A DNA stretch of 64,000 nt from Williamsia deligens. GTDB taxonomy: Bacteria > Actinomycetota > Actinomycetes > Mycobacteriales > Mycobacteriaceae. Position 1 is the stretch's first letter; each line of letters starts with the position of its first letter. This document shows, piece by piece, positions 32,754 through 43,490 of the stretch. Made by a program: the position numbers and the translations under genes. The stretch covers positions 186,001 through 250,000 of the forward strand of contig NZ_JAMTCI010000002.1 of assembly GCF_024171765.1 (NCBI RefSeq). The letters run 5' to 3'. The notes under the pieces were generated by a model. That model searched no databases and was not told the origin of the DNA. It worked only from the letters and a program-made list of their open reading frames with translations.

Positions 32754-33788
32754 TCAGGGGGTTGCGACCAGGGTGAGGAGAATGTCGTCGCCGAGTTCGG
32801 TGACCGCGACCCGACGGAAACGACGCGCATCGGTCAACGTCGCGACGGTGACGTCGTCCACGGCCGACCGGCCGGCCCCGAGGACCATCGGGGCGAGGTA
32901 GACCTGGACGCGGTCGACGATGCCGGCGGCGAGGAACGCGCCGAGCACCGTCGGGCCGCCCTCCACGAGGACGTCGAGCGCGTCCCCGGCGGCGGCGAGG
33001 GCGTCGAGAGGGTCGTGCGAGCGCACCTCGACCGGCGGTTCACCACTGCTGCGCATCCGGACGCCCGCGGGGACACCACTGTGGCCGAGGACGATCCGGC
33101 GGGGCTGCCGGTGGCGCGGTGAGCCGTCGCTGTACCGCGCGGTGAGTTCGGGGTCGTCGGCCAGGACGGTGCCCGTGCCCACGACGATCGCGTCGAGACG
33201 CGCACGGTCGGCGTGGACCTGTTCCCGGCTCACCGGGCCGGTGATCCATCGGCTCGTGCCGTCGGGTGCGGCGACCCGGCCGTCGACGGTCGCGGCGATC
33301 TTGACGGTGACGCGGGGTCGTCCCGTGCGGCGTCGGTGCAGCCACCCGGCGAGTGCTCCGTCCGACGCGGCCCCCGTGGACTGCCCTGCGACGACGTCGA
33401 CGCCGGATGCGCGCAGCGTGCCCGCTCCCCCGCCGGCGAAGGGATCGGGATCGTCGACCGCGTAGACCACCCGCGCGATCCCCGCGGCGAGCAGTGCCCG
33501 CGTGCACGGACCGGTCCGGCCGACGTGGTCGCAGGGTTCGAGGGTGACCACCGCCGTCCCGCCCGCGGCCGCGGCCCCGGCCTGACGCAGCGCCATCACC
33601 TCCGCGTGCGGTCCGCCCACGGGCTGGGTGTGCCCGGCACCGACGACGACACCGTGGGCGTCGAGGACGACGGCCCCGACCGGGGGGTTCGGTGTACTGA
33701 CACCGCAGGCCGCCAGCCCCTGTGCCATCGCGAGATCCATCGCCTCGACGAGGTCATCGGGGTGCGCACCGAGCACGTCGTCGGACAC
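32754..33788 (-). CDS. ribD: Bifunctional pyrimidine deaminase / reductase RibD
   Basis: Second and third steps from GTP cyclohydrolase product to ribitylamino-pyrimidine. It has 344 residues. The N-terminal zinc deaminase has GGPHAEVMAL and LEPCDHVGRTGPC. The C-terminal reductase starts at VTVKIAATVDGRVAAPDG and includes ILVEGG-like VLVEGGPTVLGAFL. GTG at 33788 is 4 nt after the rpe stop. It is upstream of the riboswitch and so escapes it, unlike ribE-BA-H. Confidence 0.95.
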   Translation of the reverse strand: MSDDVLGAHPDDLVEAMDLAMAQGLAACGVSTPNPPVGAVVLDAHGVVVGAGHTQPVGGPHAEVMALRQAGAAAAGGTAVVTLEPCDHVGRTGPCTRALLAAGIARVVYAVDDPDPFAGGGAGTLRASGVDVVAGQSTGAASDGALAGWLHRRRTGRPRVTVKIAATVDGRVAAPDGTSRWITGPVSREQVHADRARLDAIVVGTGTVLADDPELTARYSDGSPRHRQPRRIVLGHSGVPAGVRMRSSGEPPVEVRSHDPLDALAAAGDALDVLVEGGPTVLGAFLAAGIVDRVQVYLAPMVLGAGRSAVDDVTVATLTDARRFRRVAVTELGDDILLTLVATP

Positions 33789-33792
33789 GTCG

Positions 33793-34485
33793 TCAGCCGC
33801 GGACGGCGGCGGCCTGCGCCCGCAGCGCCTGCACCGCGGCAGCGGGGTCGTCGGCGCCGTAGACCGCGGACCCGGCCACGAAGCAGTCGACCCCGGCCTC
33901 GGCGGCCTGCTCGATCGTGTCGGCGTTGATGCCGCCGTCGATCTCGACGAGGATCCGCAGGTCGTCGGCATCGATGCGGGTCCGCAGGGTGCGCACCTTG
34001 TCGAGGACCTCGGGCATGAACGACTGACCGCCGAACCCCGGCTCGACGCTCATCACGAGCAGCGTGTCGAACGACCCGAGGATGTCGAGGTAGGGATCGA
34101 GCGCGGTCCCCGGCTTGATGCTGAGCCCGGCCTTGGCGCCGGCGGCCCGGATGTCGCGGGCGACCGCGGTCGGGTCGTCGGTGGCCTCGGCGTGGAACGT
34201 GACGTTGTACGCCCCGGCCTCGGCGTACGGCGGCGCCCAGCGACCCGGGTCCTCGATCATCAGATGGCAGTCGATGGGGATGTCGGTGGCGCCCAGCAGG
34301 CTCTGCACCACCGGCAGCCCGAGGGTCAGGTTGGGGACGAAGTGCGCGTCCATCACATCGACGTGGAGCCAGTCGCTGCCGCGGACGGCGTCGGCCTCAC
34401 GGGCGAGGTTGGCGAAGTCGGCGGACAGGATCGACGGGGCGATCATCGGCTGGTCGGGACGGACCCGGGCGTGCGCGGAGGACAT
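33793..34485 (-). CDS. rpe: Ribulose-phosphate 3-epimerase
   Basis: Interconverts ribulose 5-phosphate and xylulose 5-phosphate. It has 230 residues. [48 protein letters not shown] and [11 protein letters not shown] are all family motifs. ATG at 34485; a -10 box overlaps the rsmB stop codon upstream, giving a near-leaderless start. Confidence 0.97.
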   Translation of the reverse strand: MSSAHARVRPDQPMIAPSILSADFANLAREADAVRGSDWLHVDVMDAHFVPNLTLGLPVVQSLLGATDIPIDCHLMIEDPGRWAPPYAEAGAYNVTFHAEATDDPTAVARDIRAAGAKAGLSIKPGTALDPYLDILGSFDTLLVMSVEPGFGGQSFMPEVLDKVRTLRTRIDADDLRILVEIDGGINADTIEQAAEAGVDCFVAGSAVYGADDPAAAVQALRAQAAAVRG

Positions 34486-34493
34486 GGCCCGTG

Positions 34494-34499
34494 AGTCTA
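34494..34499 (-). promoter_or_regulatory. -10 box of rpe overlapping the rsmB stop
   Basis: TAGACT on the minus strand. Its first three bases are the rsmB stop codon. It lies 8 nt before the rpe ATG. Confidence 0.4.
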
Positions 34500-35993
34500 G
34501 GGCGCGATGTCGGCGGTCCCGACGGTCGCCGTGACGTCGGCCTCGCCCGCACGGTCGTCCTCGCCCGCGGCGTCGTCGGTCGGGACGGGAACGGTGAGCA
34601 GCGCCAGGAACATCGCGTCCGTCCCGTGTCGGTGCGGCCACAACTGCACGGTGCCGTGGGCGGGATCGGTGTCCACCCCGACGGAATCCGTCCCCGCTGC
34701 GTCCACGCCGACCAGACCGCGGGCGTCGGACAGGACGGCTCCCGTCGACTCGGCGACGGCACGCACCACACCGAGGGTCTCCTCCGGGTGCGGGGAGCAG
34801 GTGGAGTAGACCAGCGCACCGCCGGGCCGCAGCAGTCCGACGGCCGCGGTCAACAGCTCGCGCTGCAGGGTGACGAGCGGCGCGACGTCCTCCGGAGTGC
34901 GTCGCCACCGGGCCTCGGGGCGGCGCCGCAGCGACCCCAGCCCTGTGCACGGTGCGTCGACGAGGATCCGGTCGTAGCCGGGATCCAGACCGCTCTCGCG
35001 GCCGTCGACGACGTGCACCGTCACCGCCAGGCCGGCGGTGGCCTGACGCACCAGCTCCGCGCGGTGCTCGGCCGGCTCCACCGCGTCGACGTGCGCACCG
35101 TCGATGTCGGCCAGCGACGCCAGCAGCGCGGCCTTGCCACCGGGTCCGGCACAGAGGTCGAGCCACCGTCCGCCGTCGGCGCCGTCGAGCGGTGCCATCG
35201 ACAGCGCGCGCGCCACCAGCTGACTCCCCTCGTCCTGCACGCCGGCGAGGTGTTCGCGCACGGCGTCGAGGGCGCCGGGGTCCCCGCCGGGGAGGTAGAC
35301 GCAGTACGGCGACCACCGACCGACCTCGCCGCCGGTCGTCGCGGCCAGCTCGTCGGCCGTGATGAGGCCGGGGCGGGCCACCAGGTGCACCTCGGGGCGC
35401 GCGTCGTCGGCCGCGAGCGCGGCCTGCAGCTCACCGGCACCCACCCGACGTGTGGGGGTGCTCAGGGCGTCGGCGAACACGTCGGCGATCCACCGCGGGT
35501 GGGCGTAGCGGAACGCGAGGTGGCCGACGGGGTCCTCGGCGATCGACGGCGCCAGCTCCTCGGTCCACAGCTCCTCGTCGCGCTGGGAGACCTTGCGCAA
35601 CACGGCGTTGCAGAACCCGGCCGGACCCTGGCCCGCCTCCGACCGCACCAGGTCGACGGAGGTGGACACCGCGGCGTGCGAGCCGACGCGGGTGCGCAGC
35701 AGTTGGTAGGAGCCCAGGCGGAGGACGTCGAGCAAGGTCGGGTCGATCTCGGTGACCGGCCGCTTGGCCGCCGCGGCGATGATCTGGTCGAGCACACCGG
35801 CGGTCCGGCAGGTGCCGTAGGCGAGTTCGGTGGCGAACGCCGCGTCTCGGCCGGTGATGTGGCGTTCGCGCAGCAGCCGGGGAAGGACGAGGTTGGCGTA
35901 GGAGTCGCGTTCGCGCACCGCGCGCAGGACGTCGCGGGCCGCTGCCCGCGCCGCGTCGACCGGCTTGTCCCGGACGTGGGCCGGGCGCGTCAC
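34497..35993 (-). CDS. rsmB: 16S rRNA (cytosine-C5) methyltransferase RsmB
   Basis: SAM-dependent methylation of C967 in 16S rRNA. It has 498 residues. A NusB-like RNA-binding domain comes first ([20 protein letters not shown]), then a Rossmann methyltransferase with [38 protein letters not shown] and [10 protein letters not shown] hold the two catalytic Cys. An acidic, low-complexity tail of about 35 residues ends it. GTG overlaps the fmt stop (GTGA). Confidence 0.95.
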   Translation of the reverse strand: MTRPAHVRDKPVDAARAAARDVLRAVRERDSYANLVLPRLLRERHITGRDAAFATELAYGTCRTAGVLDQIIAAAAKRPVTEIDPTLLDVLRLGSYQLLRTRVGSHAAVSTSVDLVRSEAGQGPAGFCNAVLRKVSQRDEELWTEELAPSIAEDPVGHLAFRYAHPRWIADVFADALSTPTRRVGAGELQAALAADDARPEVHLVARPGLITADELAATTGGEVGRWSPYCVYLPGGDPGALDAVREHLAGVQDEGSQLVARALSMAPLDGADGGRWLDLCAGPGGKAALLASLADIDGAHVDAVEPAEHRAELVRQATAGLAVTVHVVDGRESGLDPGYDRILVDAPCTGLGSLRRRPEARWRRTPEDVAPLVTLQRELLTAAVGLLRPGGALVYSTCSPHPEETLGVVRAVAESTGAVLSDARGLVGVDAAGTDSVGVDTDPAHGTVQLWPHRHGTDAMFLALLTVPVPTDDAAGEDDRAGEADVTATVGTADIAP

Positions 35994-36937
35994 GCGAACA
36001 CCGCGTCCGCGTCGAGGCGGGCGCCCCGCGCCCAGTCCGCGGCGGGGATGGGCTTCTTCCCGGGAGGCTGGACCGACCCGAGCCGGACGGGGGAGGTCGC
36101 GGTACCCACGTACACGTCCTTCTTCGAGGCGGCGATCGCACCGGGCGCGAGGTCCGGCACGTCTGTCCCGTCCCGGGCCGCGTCGACGACGGTCACCGGG
36201 CCGATCTTGAGCCGGAGGTCACCGAGTTCGGTCCAGGCGCCGGGTTCGGGTGTCCGCGACCGGATCCGGCGATCCAAGACGTGGGCGGGCAGTCCCCATT
36301 CGACGCGGGCGTCGGCCACCTCGATCTTCGGGGCGAGGCTGACGCCGTCGGCCGGTTGCGGGACGGCGACCAGTTCACCGCGGTCGATCCCGTCGAGCGT
36401 CGACAGCAACAGTTGCGCACCGGCGTCCGCGAGCCGGTCGAGGAGGACACCGCTGGTGTCGTCGGGTCGGACGCGTTCGGTGAGCGCGCCGAACACGGGC
36501 CCGGTGTCCAGGCCCGCCTCGATGCGGAAGGTGCTGGCCCCGGTGAACTCGTCACCCGCGGCGATCGCCGCCTGCACCGGGGCGGCACCGCGCCAGGCGG
36601 GCAGCAGCGAGAAGTGCAGGTTGATCCACCCGTGCCGCGGCAGGTCGAGCAGGTCGGGCGGGACCAGCGCACCGTAGGCGACGACGGCGCAGCAGTCCGG
36701 CGCGAACCGGTCCAACGCCGCCCGCGCATCGGGATCGGTGAGACGTCGCGGCGTGGCCACCTCGATCCCCGCCTCGTCGGCGACGACCCCGATCGGCGAC
36801 CGGGTGACCCCACGCCCCCGGCCGGCGGCGGCGTCGGGACGGGTGAGCACGCCGACGACCTCGTGGTCGTCGGAGGCGAGCAGTCGCCGGAGCGACGGCA
36901 CCGCCGGTTCGGGCGTGCCGGCGAAGACCACCCTCAT
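35990..36937 (-). CDS. fmt: Methionyl-tRNA formyltransferase
   Basis: Formylates initiator Met-tRNA. It has 315 residues. [20 protein letters not shown] begins the formyltransferase domain; [18 protein letters not shown] is the active-site block; the C-terminal OB-like domain follows. ATG overlaps the def stop (ATGA at 36934-36937). Pairing with def, which removes the formyl group, is standard. Confidence 0.97.
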   Translation of the reverse strand: MRVVFAGTPEPAVPSLRRLLASDDHEVVGVLTRPDAAAGRGRGVTRSPIGVVADEAGIEVATPRRLTDPDARAALDRFAPDCCAVVAYGALVPPDLLDLPRHGWINLHFSLLPAWRGAAPVQAAIAAGDEFTGASTFRIEAGLDTGPVFGALTERVRPDDTSGVLLDRLADAGAQLLLSTLDGIDRGELVAVPQPADGVSLAPKIEVADARVEWGLPAHVLDRRIRSRTPEPGAWTELGDLRLKIGPVTVVDAARDGTDVPDLAPGAIAASKKDVYVGTATSPVRLGSVQPPGKKPIPAADWARGARLDADAVFA

Positions 36938-37524
36938 CGCACTGCCTCCGCCGCGAGCTCCGGTGCCGGCCGACCGTCGCCCACCCAGACGGGGTGGTCG
37001 ACACGGGGGTCGTCGGTGACGGTCTGGCCGGCCACGAACCAGCCGGTCGCACGGACGACGCGCATCACGGCGCGGCGGGCGTCCGGGTCGAGTCGTTGCG
37101 GGAACAGGACACCGTCGAGGTGGTCGGTCTCGTGCTGCACCGCACGGGCGAGGATGCCGTCGACCTCCATGCTCACCGGCGCCCCGTCTCGGTCGACGCC
37201 GGTCACCGCGACGCGGGCGGCGCGGGTGCACGCGGCCTGCACGCCCGGGATGGACAGGCAGCCCTCGGGCCCGGTCTGGGTGGTGTCGTCCAGTGCCGTC
37301 CACACGGGGTTCACGACGTGCCCGCGGCGGCCCCCGCAGTCGTAGACGAACACCCGCGCCCCGACGCCCACCTGGGGGGCGGCGAGGCCGGCGCCGTGGA
37401 AGGCGTCCATCGTCTCGAGCATGTCGTCGACGAGCCGGTGCAGATCGGGCCCGAAGTCGGTGACCTCGGGCGTCGGCGTCCGCAGCACGGGGTCGCCGAA
37501 CAACCGGATCTCACGTACCGCCAC
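36934..37524 (-). CDS. def: Peptide deformylase
   Basis: Metalloenzyme removing the N-formyl group from new proteins. It has 196 residues. All three motifs are present: [17 protein letters not shown] and QHETDHLDG, with the metal-binding Cys and two His. GTG start with GGAGGAGG 6 nt upstream. It heads the def-fmt-rsmB group. Confidence 0.97.
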   Translation of the reverse strand: MAVREIRLFGDPVLRTPTPEVTDFGPDLHRLVDDMLETMDAFHGAGLAAPQVGVGARVFVYDCGGRRGHVVNPVWTALDDTTQTGPEGCLSIPGVQAACTRAARVAVTGVDRDGAPVSMEVDGILARAVQHETDHLDGVLFPQRLDPDARRAVMRVVRATGWFVAGQTVTDDPRVDHPVWVGDGRPAPELAAEAVR

Positions 37525-37584
37525 CGACGACCTCCTCCGGGAACCGAGACGCCCGGCGACAGCACGTCGACGGACCGGTTGTCG

Positions 37585-37590
37585 AGTCTA
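37585..37590 (-). promoter_or_regulatory. -10 box of the def-fmt-rsmB operon
   Basis: TAGACT on the minus strand, about 60 nt before the def start, in the 96-bp priA-def gap. Confidence 0.4.
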
Positions 37591-37620
37591 GGCGGCGGAC
37601 CAGGCACGGCCCGGACGCGC

Positions 37621-39663
37621 TCACCCGACGGTGGGTGGGTCGACCTGGATGCGCAGCGGTCCGGTGTCGTGTGCGGCCGATCGATGCACCTGCGCCGCCT
37701 TCAGGGCCGTGACGAGGGCACGTCCGTGGGCGCGGGGTGTCCGCACCAGGATCCGGGTGAGGGCCCCGGAGGTCTCCCCGTCCCAGCCCGCGGGGGGCCT
37801 GGCGTCGGCGGGGAGGTCGACGGGACCGAGCACCTCGGCCTCCGGCGGGAGTTCCACGGTGTCGACGAACGCGGCGACCGACCGTTCGGTCCCGTCCACC
37901 GAGACCATGGTGACCGCGGGCGGCAACCCCAGTTCGGAGCGCTGCGACAGTTCCTGGGCCGCGAACCCGACGGGGTCCCAGCGGATGACGGCCTGCACCA
38001 CCGGGAGGCCGGCATCGGCCACGACGACCGCGGTGCCGCCCTGCGCCGCGGCGCGCACGCCCGCCAGGACCGCGGTCCACCGCCGGAAGGTCTGCTCCCC
38101 CGCCCGCAGGTCGGCCCGGTCGAGCTGTGCCCAGGTGTCGACCAGGATCGCCGCGCCGTAACCGCCGTCGACGACGGGTTCGGCACCCGGCGTGGCCACG
38201 ACCAACCGCGCACCCGGATCGATTCGATCGGCCATCTGATCACCGCCGGAGGTGAGGACGGGCACGCCCGGGAACGCCTTGCCGAGCTCCTCGGCGGTGC
38301 GGCGGGCGCCCGAGCTGGTCGCCCGCAGATGGGTGTCACCGCACTCGACGCAGCGGAACGACTCGTGCCGCCCGCACCACCCACAGGTGATCGTCGGCGA
38401 CGCCTCCCGCAACGCGCCGGCCGAGTCCGCGCGCATCGGCCCGTGACAGCGGCGGCACCGCACCCGTGTCCGGCACCGTGCACAGGCCAACGACGGGTGG
38501 TAGCCGCGACGGGGGACGCTGACGAGCACCGGCGCCTGCGCGGCGAGGGCCGATCGGGCGGCGTCGAAGGCGATCGCGGGCAGACGGGCCACCCGCGCGA
38601 GTGGGTCACGCGCGACCGTCCGGTCGTCGTCGCTGATGGCGCGGATGCGCGGCATGCGGTCACGGACCGTCGAGCGGTCGGCGACGAGGTCGTGCATCCA
38701 GCCCGAGGCCACCAGCACCTGGGTCTCGGCGGTCCGGGCGATCCCCGCGAGGACGAGCCCGGATCCCCCGGACCCGGATGCCCCGGCGGCCGATCGGAGG
38801 ACGGCCACCTCGCGGGGGTGGGGGTAGGGCGCGCGGGGTTCGGTGAGGCTGTCGTCGCCGTCGTCCCACACGACGACGAGACCGAGGTCGTGCACGGGTG
38901 CGAACGCAGCACTGCGTGTGCCGAGGACGACGTCGGCGTCGCCGCGGAGCACACGCAGCCAGCGGCGGTACCGGGCCGACGGGCCCAGGCCCGCGGACAA
39001 CGCGACCACCCGGTCGGCGAGGTGGACCCGGCACGCGGCCTCCACGCGGTCGAGGTCACGCTGATCAGGGACGACGACGATCACCCCGCGTCCGCCGGCG
39101 ACGGTCGCGGCGGCGAGATCGGCGATACGGGCGGGCCAGTCCTCACCAGGCAGGGCCTGCCACGCGGCGCGCGGTGCGCCGCCGGAGGACAGGGCGGTCA
39201 ACAGCGATCCCGCCGCGGGATAGGCGGCCCAGTCCGCGGGGTCCGGAGCGGGTGGCGGTTGCCGATCGACGGACGCCGGCGGTGTGGCGGTCTCCGTGCG
39301 TCCGTGGCGGGGCGGGATGGCCAGGCGCACCACGTCGGTGAGCGTGCCCGCATACCGGTCGGCGACCGCGCGGCACAGCGCGAAGACCTCCGGGGTGAGG
39401 ACGGGCTCCGGTGAGACGACACGGTCGAGGCGGCCGAGGCGGCCGGTGTGGTCGCTGGCCGCGAGCCGGTCGACGACGAACCCGTCGACGAGTCGGCCGG
39501 CGAAGCGCACCCGGACGCGCGCCCCGGGGACGGCGTCGGCGTCCTGGTCGGCGCCGACCTCGTAGTCGAACAGTCGGTCGAGATGCGACAGACCCAGCAT
39601 CACGAGCACCGACGCCACCGGCAGATGGGCGGCGGGCGCGGTGGTGGCTGCGCGCGGGCTCAT
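37621..39663 (-). CDS. priA: PriA-like primosomal protein lacking helicase motifs
   Basis: PriA restarts stalled replication forks. This 680-residue protein keeps the N-terminal 3'-DNA-binding domain (LDRLFDYEV, VRVRFAGRLVDGFV) and the zinc region. The latter has eight cysteines in CxxC-type pairs at about residues 394-444 (CARCRTRVRCRRCHG, CGWCGRHESFRCVECG). The Walker A site is replaced by AAWQALPGEDWPAR, with no GKT, and the DEEH box reads VVWDDGDDS. Actinobacterial PriA proteins are known to lack helicase motifs, so it probably has no helicase activity. Confidence 0.92.
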   Translation of the reverse strand: MSPRAATTAPAAHLPVASVLVMLGLSHLDRLFDYEVGADQDADAVPGARVRVRFAGRLVDGFVVDRLAASDHTGRLGRLDRVVSPEPVLTPEVFALCRAVADRYAGTLTDVVRLAIPPRHGRTETATPPASVDRQPPPAPDPADWAAYPAAGSLLTALSSGGAPRAAWQALPGEDWPARIADLAAATVAGGRGVIVVVPDQRDLDRVEAACRVHLADRVVALSAGLGPSARYRRWLRVLRGDADVVLGTRSAAFAPVHDLGLVVVWDDGDDSLTEPRAPYPHPREVAVLRSAAGASGSGGSGLVLAGIARTAETQVLVASGWMHDLVADRSTVRDRMPRIRAISDDDRTVARDPLARVARLPAIAFDAARSALAAQAPVLVSVPRRGYHPSLACARCRTRVRCRRCHGPMRADSAGALREASPTITCGWCGRHESFRCVECGDTHLRATSSGARRTAEELGKAFPGVPVLTSGGDQMADRIDPGARLVVATPGAEPVVDGGYGAAILVDTWAQLDRADLRAGEQTFRRWTAVLAGVRAAAQGGTAVVVADAGLPVVQAVIRWDPVGFAAQELSQRSELGLPPAVTMVSVDGTERSVAAFVDTVELPPEAEVLGPVDLPADARPPAGWDGETSGALTRILVRTPRAHGRALVTALKAAQVHRSAAHDTGPLRIQVDPPTVG

Positions 39664-39733
39664 CGCCGGTGGCGTCGGTGGTGTCTGTCGGGCCCGGGGA
39701 CCGTGACGGTCCGCGGGCCGCGGGTGTGTCGGG

Positions 39734-40960
39734 TCAGACGCCCGCTGCGGCCTTCAGCTTGTCGGCGCGGTCGGTGTTCTCCCACGGCAACGAGATGTCG
39801 GTCCGGCCGAAGTGCCCGTACGCCGCGGTGGGCGCGTAGATCGGGCGCAGCAGGTCGAGGTCGCGGATGATCGCGCCGGGACGGAGGTCGAAGACCTCGC
39901 TGATCGCCTGGCGGATCTTCACCGGGTCGATGGTCTCGGTGCCGAAGGTCTCGACGAACAGTCCGACGGGGGCGGCCTTGCCGATCGCGTAGGCGACCTG
40001 GACCTCGATGCGCGTCGCGAGGCCCGCGGCCACCGCGTTCTTCGCGACCCACCGCATGGCGTACGCGGCGCTGCGGTCCACCTTCGAGGGGTCCTTGCCG
40101 GAGAACGCGCCGCCACCGTGACGCGCCATGCCGCCGTAGGTGTCGACGATGATCTTGCGGCCGGTCAGACCGGCGTCACCCATGGGCCCACCGAGGACGA
40201 ACTTGCCGGTGGGGTTCACCAGGAGACGGGGGTTGCTGGTGTCCAGCGACGGCAACTCGAGATCGGCGAGGACCGCGTCCACGACATGGGTCTTGATGTC
40301 GGGGGTGAGCATGTTCACCAGGTCGATGTCGGCCGCGTGCTGCGTCGACAGGACCACGGTGTCCAGACGGACCGGCTTGTCGCCGTCGTACTCGATGGTG
40401 ACCTGGGTCTTGCCGTCCGGGCGCAGGTACGGCAGCGTGCCGTTCTTGCGCACCTCGGTCAGCTTGCGCGACAGGCGGTGGGCCAGCGCGATGGGCACCG
40501 GCATGAACTCGGGGGTCTCGGAGGTCGCGTACCCGAACATGAGGCCCTGGTCGCCGGCACCCTGCTTGTCGATCTCGTCGGTCTCACCGTCGACCCGCGC
40601 CTCGTAGGCGTTGTCGACACCCTGGGCGATGTCGGGCGACTGCGCACCGATGGCGACGTTGACGCCGGCGGTGGCACCGTCGAAGCCCTTCGACGACGAG
40701 TCGTACCCGATCTCGAGGACCTTCTCGCGGACGATCCTGGGGATGTCGGCGTACGCGGACGTGGTGACCTCACCGGCGACGTGGACCTGCCCGGTGGTGA
40801 CCAGGGTCTCGACCGCGACACGCGAGGCGGGATCCTGCTCGAGGAGGGCGTCGAGGATCGAGTCGCTGATGGCGTCGCAGATCTTGTCCGGGTGACCCTC
40901 GGTCACCGACTCACTGGTGAACAGTCGCGACGTCCCCGCGGAACTCTGGCCTGAAGTCAT
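39734..40960 (-). CDS. metK: S-adenosylmethionine synthase
   Basis: Forms SAM from methionine and ATP. It has 408 residues. [32 protein letters not shown] and [20 protein letters not shown] are the family signatures. Two ATGs are adjacent (40963 and 40960). I chose the second because GAGGAA then lies 3 nt upstream rather than touching the start; both spacings are short. A structured leader of about 105 nt precedes it. Confidence 0.97.
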   Translation of the reverse strand: MTSGQSSAGTSRLFTSESVTEGHPDKICDAISDSILDALLEQDPASRVAVETLVTTGQVHVAGEVTTSAYADIPRIVREKVLEIGYDSSSKGFDGATAGVNVAIGAQSPDIAQGVDNAYEARVDGETDEIDKQGAGDQGLMFGYATSETPEFMPVPIALAHRLSRKLTEVRKNGTLPYLRPDGKTQVTIEYDGDKPVRLDTVVLSTQHAADIDLVNMLTPDIKTHVVDAVLADLELPSLDTSNPRLLVNPTGKFVLGGPMGDAGLTGRKIIVDTYGGMARHGGGAFSGKDPSKVDRSAAYAMRWVAKNAVAAGLATRIEVQVAYAIGKAAPVGLFVETFGTETIDPVKIRQAISEVFDLRPGAIIRDLDLLRPIYAPTAAYGHFGRTDISLPWENTDRADKLKAAAGV

Positions 40961-40978
40961 CATTTCCTCTCGAAGTCC

Positions 40979-40994
40979 GACGCCGGTCGGCGTC
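40979..40994 (-). promoter_or_regulatory. Hairpin just upstream of the metK ribosome-binding site
   Basis: Perfect 6-bp stem GACGCC / GGCGTC with a 4-nt loop, ending about 10 nt before the GAGGAA. It may modulate translation; no known SAM riboswitch class is recognised here. Confidence 0.3.
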
Positions 40995-41071
40995 GCGTGG
41001 GGCGGTGCGGTGGGATGTCCCGCCGCGGTCGTGAACCGTCCCCGTGTGGTCACTCCCCCTGCCAGAGGAAC

Positions 41072-41077
41072 AACCTA
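41072..41077 (-). promoter_or_regulatory. -10 box of metK
   Basis: TAGGTT on the minus strand, about 112 nt before the metK start. Confidence 0.35.
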
Positions 41078-41129
41078 CACACCCCCGCCGCTGGTCGGTG
41101 ACCCGCAGGGTCACCGCCGTCGGGGGTGG

Positions 41130-42392
41130 TCAGTCGCCCGAAGACCCGGGCAGCAACGCTGTCACGGCGTCCAGTATTCGGCTCGCCATGAGTGTTTTCG
41201 ATCCCAGCGGCAGTGCCGTCTCCGACCCGTTGGCCGCGAGCAGCCACCCGGTGTTGTCGTCGGTGCCGAACGCCTTGCCGTCGCCGACGGCGTTGACGAC
41301 CAACAGGTCGCACCCCTTGCGGGCCAACTTCTCGCGACCGTGGTCGAGGACACCGCCGCGGTCGTCGCCGGTCTCGGCGGCGAATCCCACGATCACCGTC
41401 TCCGCGAGCCCGTCGCCCGCCTCGCGCGCCGCGACGAGGCCGCGCAGGATGTCGGGGTTGGTGGTCAGCTCGATCGCGGGCGGGGTGGTCTTCTCCCCGG
41501 CGTCCTTCTTGATCTTGGAGTCGGCCACGTGCACGGGTCGGAAGTCGGCGACGGCGGCCGCCATGATGACGACGTCGGCGTCGGACGCCCGCGCCGTGAT
41601 CTCGTCGGCGAGCTGGGCGGCCGTCGTGATCTCGACGAGGTCGACGCCCGAGGGTGCGGTGAGACCGGTCGACGACCCGGCGACGAGTGTCACGTGCGCG
41701 CCGCGATGGGTTGCGGCACGGGCCAGGGCGAATCCCTGTTTGCCCGAGCTGCGGTTGCCCAGGTAGCGGACCGGGTCCAGGGGCTCGCGGGTCCCGCCGG
41801 CGCTGATGAGCACCCGCCGTCCGGCGAGGTCGTACGGGAGGGCGTCAGGGCGTTCGAGCAGGACGTCCCCGAGCAGACCGATCTCCCCCGGCTCGGGCAG
41901 GCGACCGGCACCCGAATCGCTGCCGGTCAGCCGGCCCGAGTCGGGGCGCAGGACCGTGGCGCCGTGGGCGCGCAACGTGGCGACGTTGGCCTGTGTTGCG
42001 GGGTGCTCCCACATCTCGGTGTGCATCGCGGGCGCGAACACCACCGGGCACCGAGCGGTGAGCAGGGTGGCGGTCAGCAGGTCGTCGGCGCGACCGGAGG
42101 CCGCTCGGGCCATGAGGTCGGCCGTGGCGGGGGCGACGACGACGAGGTCGGCCTCCTGCCCGATGCGCACGTGCGGGACGTGTTCGACGTCGGCGAAGAC
42201 CTCGGGCGTGACCGGGTTGCCCGACAGCGCCTCGAAGGTGGCGGCGCCGACGAACTCGAGCGCCGCGCGGGTCGGGATGACGCGGACGTCGTGGCCGGCC
42301 TCGGAGAAATGGCGGATCAGCGAGCACGCCTTGTAGGCAGCGATGCCCCCTCCGACCCCGACGACGACCCGACGGGAACCGGCGCCGGTCAC
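41130..42392 (-). CDS. coaBC: Bifunctional phosphopantothenoylcysteine decarboxylase / synthase (CoaBC)
   Basis: Two steps of coenzyme A synthesis. It has 420 residues. The N-terminal CoaC flavoprotein half has VVGVGGGIAAYKACSLIRHF, APATADLMARAASG and PAMHTEMWEHPATQ. The CoaB half starts at VLISAGGTREPLDPVRYLGN and includes NRSSGKQGFALA and ADFRP. GTG at 42392 is the only in-frame start after the rpoZ stop, 37 nt away. Confidence 0.95.
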   Translation of the reverse strand: MTGAGSRRVVVGVGGGIAAYKACSLIRHFSEAGHDVRVIPTRAALEFVGAATFEALSGNPVTPEVFADVEHVPHVRIGQEADLVVVAPATADLMARAASGRADDLLTATLLTARCPVVFAPAMHTEMWEHPATQANVATLRAHGATVLRPDSGRLTGSDSGAGRLPEPGEIGLLGDVLLERPDALPYDLAGRRVLISAGGTREPLDPVRYLGNRSSGKQGFALARAATHRGAHVTLVAGSSTGLTAPSGVDLVEITTAAQLADEITARASDADVVIMAAAVADFRPVHVADSKIKKDAGEKTTPPAIELTTNPDILRGLVAAREAGDGLAETVIVGFAAETGDDRGGVLDHGREKLARKGCDLLVVNAVGDGKAFGTDDNTGWLLAANGSETALPLGSKTLMASRILDAVTALLPGSSGD

Positions 42393-42429
42393 CCGTGCAG
42401 GGCCGACGTCGACCGTGTCACCACGGACG

Positions 42430-42726
<297 letters not shown>

Positions 42727-42823
42727 TCACGGTCTGCGGCTGTCACGGGGACAGCCGCTCGATGTCGCCGCACTGCGGCGTTGATGCTCCGGTGGTCGAT
42801 GACCGGGACGTCGGTGGTCTCTC

Positions 42824-43402
42824 TCAGGGACGAGCCGGGTCCCACGCGGGGGCGTCCTGCTCACGTCCGACCAGCAAGGATACCAACTCCTGCGCCACCT
42901 GGTCGACATGGTCGTTGACGATCACGTGATCGAACTCGTCCGCGATGGCCATCTCCTCGCGCGCGGTCTGCAGTCGGCGGGCGATCACCTCGGCGCTCTC
43001 GGTGCCGCGACCGGTCAGTCGGCGGACCAGTTCCTCCCAGCTCGGCGGGGCCAGGAAGACCGAGACCGACTCCGGGATGCGCTGCGCCACGGCCCGCGCA
43101 CCGGCGATGTCGACCTCGACGAGGACAGGGACCCCGTCGGCGAGAGCGGCGAGCACCGGGGCTGCCGGTGTGCCGGAGCGCTGCAGCCCGCCATGGATCT
43201 CGGCCCACTCGAGCAGCTCACCGTCGGCGATCATCTCGGTGAACCGCGCCTCGTCGACGAAGTGGTAGTCCACGCCGTCGACCTCGCCGGTCCGCGGCGC
43301 GCGGGTGGTGGCCGAGACGATGAAGACGAGGTCCGGCAGCAGTTCGCGCACCCGTCGGACGACACTGGACTTGCCGACGGCGGAGGGGCCGACCAGTACC
43401 AC
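42824..43402 (-). CDS. gmk: Guanylate kinase
   Basis: Phosphorylates GMP to [14 protein letters not shown] is the P-loop; [37 protein letters not shown] and [19 protein letters not shown] are family blocks. The start is uncertain. GTG at 43402 has GGAGG 9 nt upstream but leaves only a few residues before the P-loop. The frame extends to a GTG at 43543, inside mihF, and the residues GRL before 43402 look conserved. If that start is used, the protein has 239 residues instead of 192. Confidence 0.9.
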   Translation of the reverse strand: MVLVGPSAVGKSSVVRRVRELLPDLVFIVSATTRAPRTGEVDGVDYHFVDEARFTEMIADGELLEWAEIHGGLQRSGTPAAPVLAALADGVPVLVEVDIAGARAVAQRIPESVSVFLAPPSWEELVRRLTGRGTESAEVIARRLQTAREEMAIADEFDHVIVNDHVDQVAQELVSLLVGREQDAPAWDPARP

Positions 43403-43490
43403 CAGTCGGCCCCTCCGGTGCGACGCGCGGTCGCCGTCTCCGTCGTCCGGGTGCGACCTCAGTTCGCCCCCTGTCGTGCTGACGACTGCC

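Noticed and set aside
40964-41072. SAM riboswitch before metK
   Set aside because: I could not match the core of any known SAM class; only a simple hairpin is visible.
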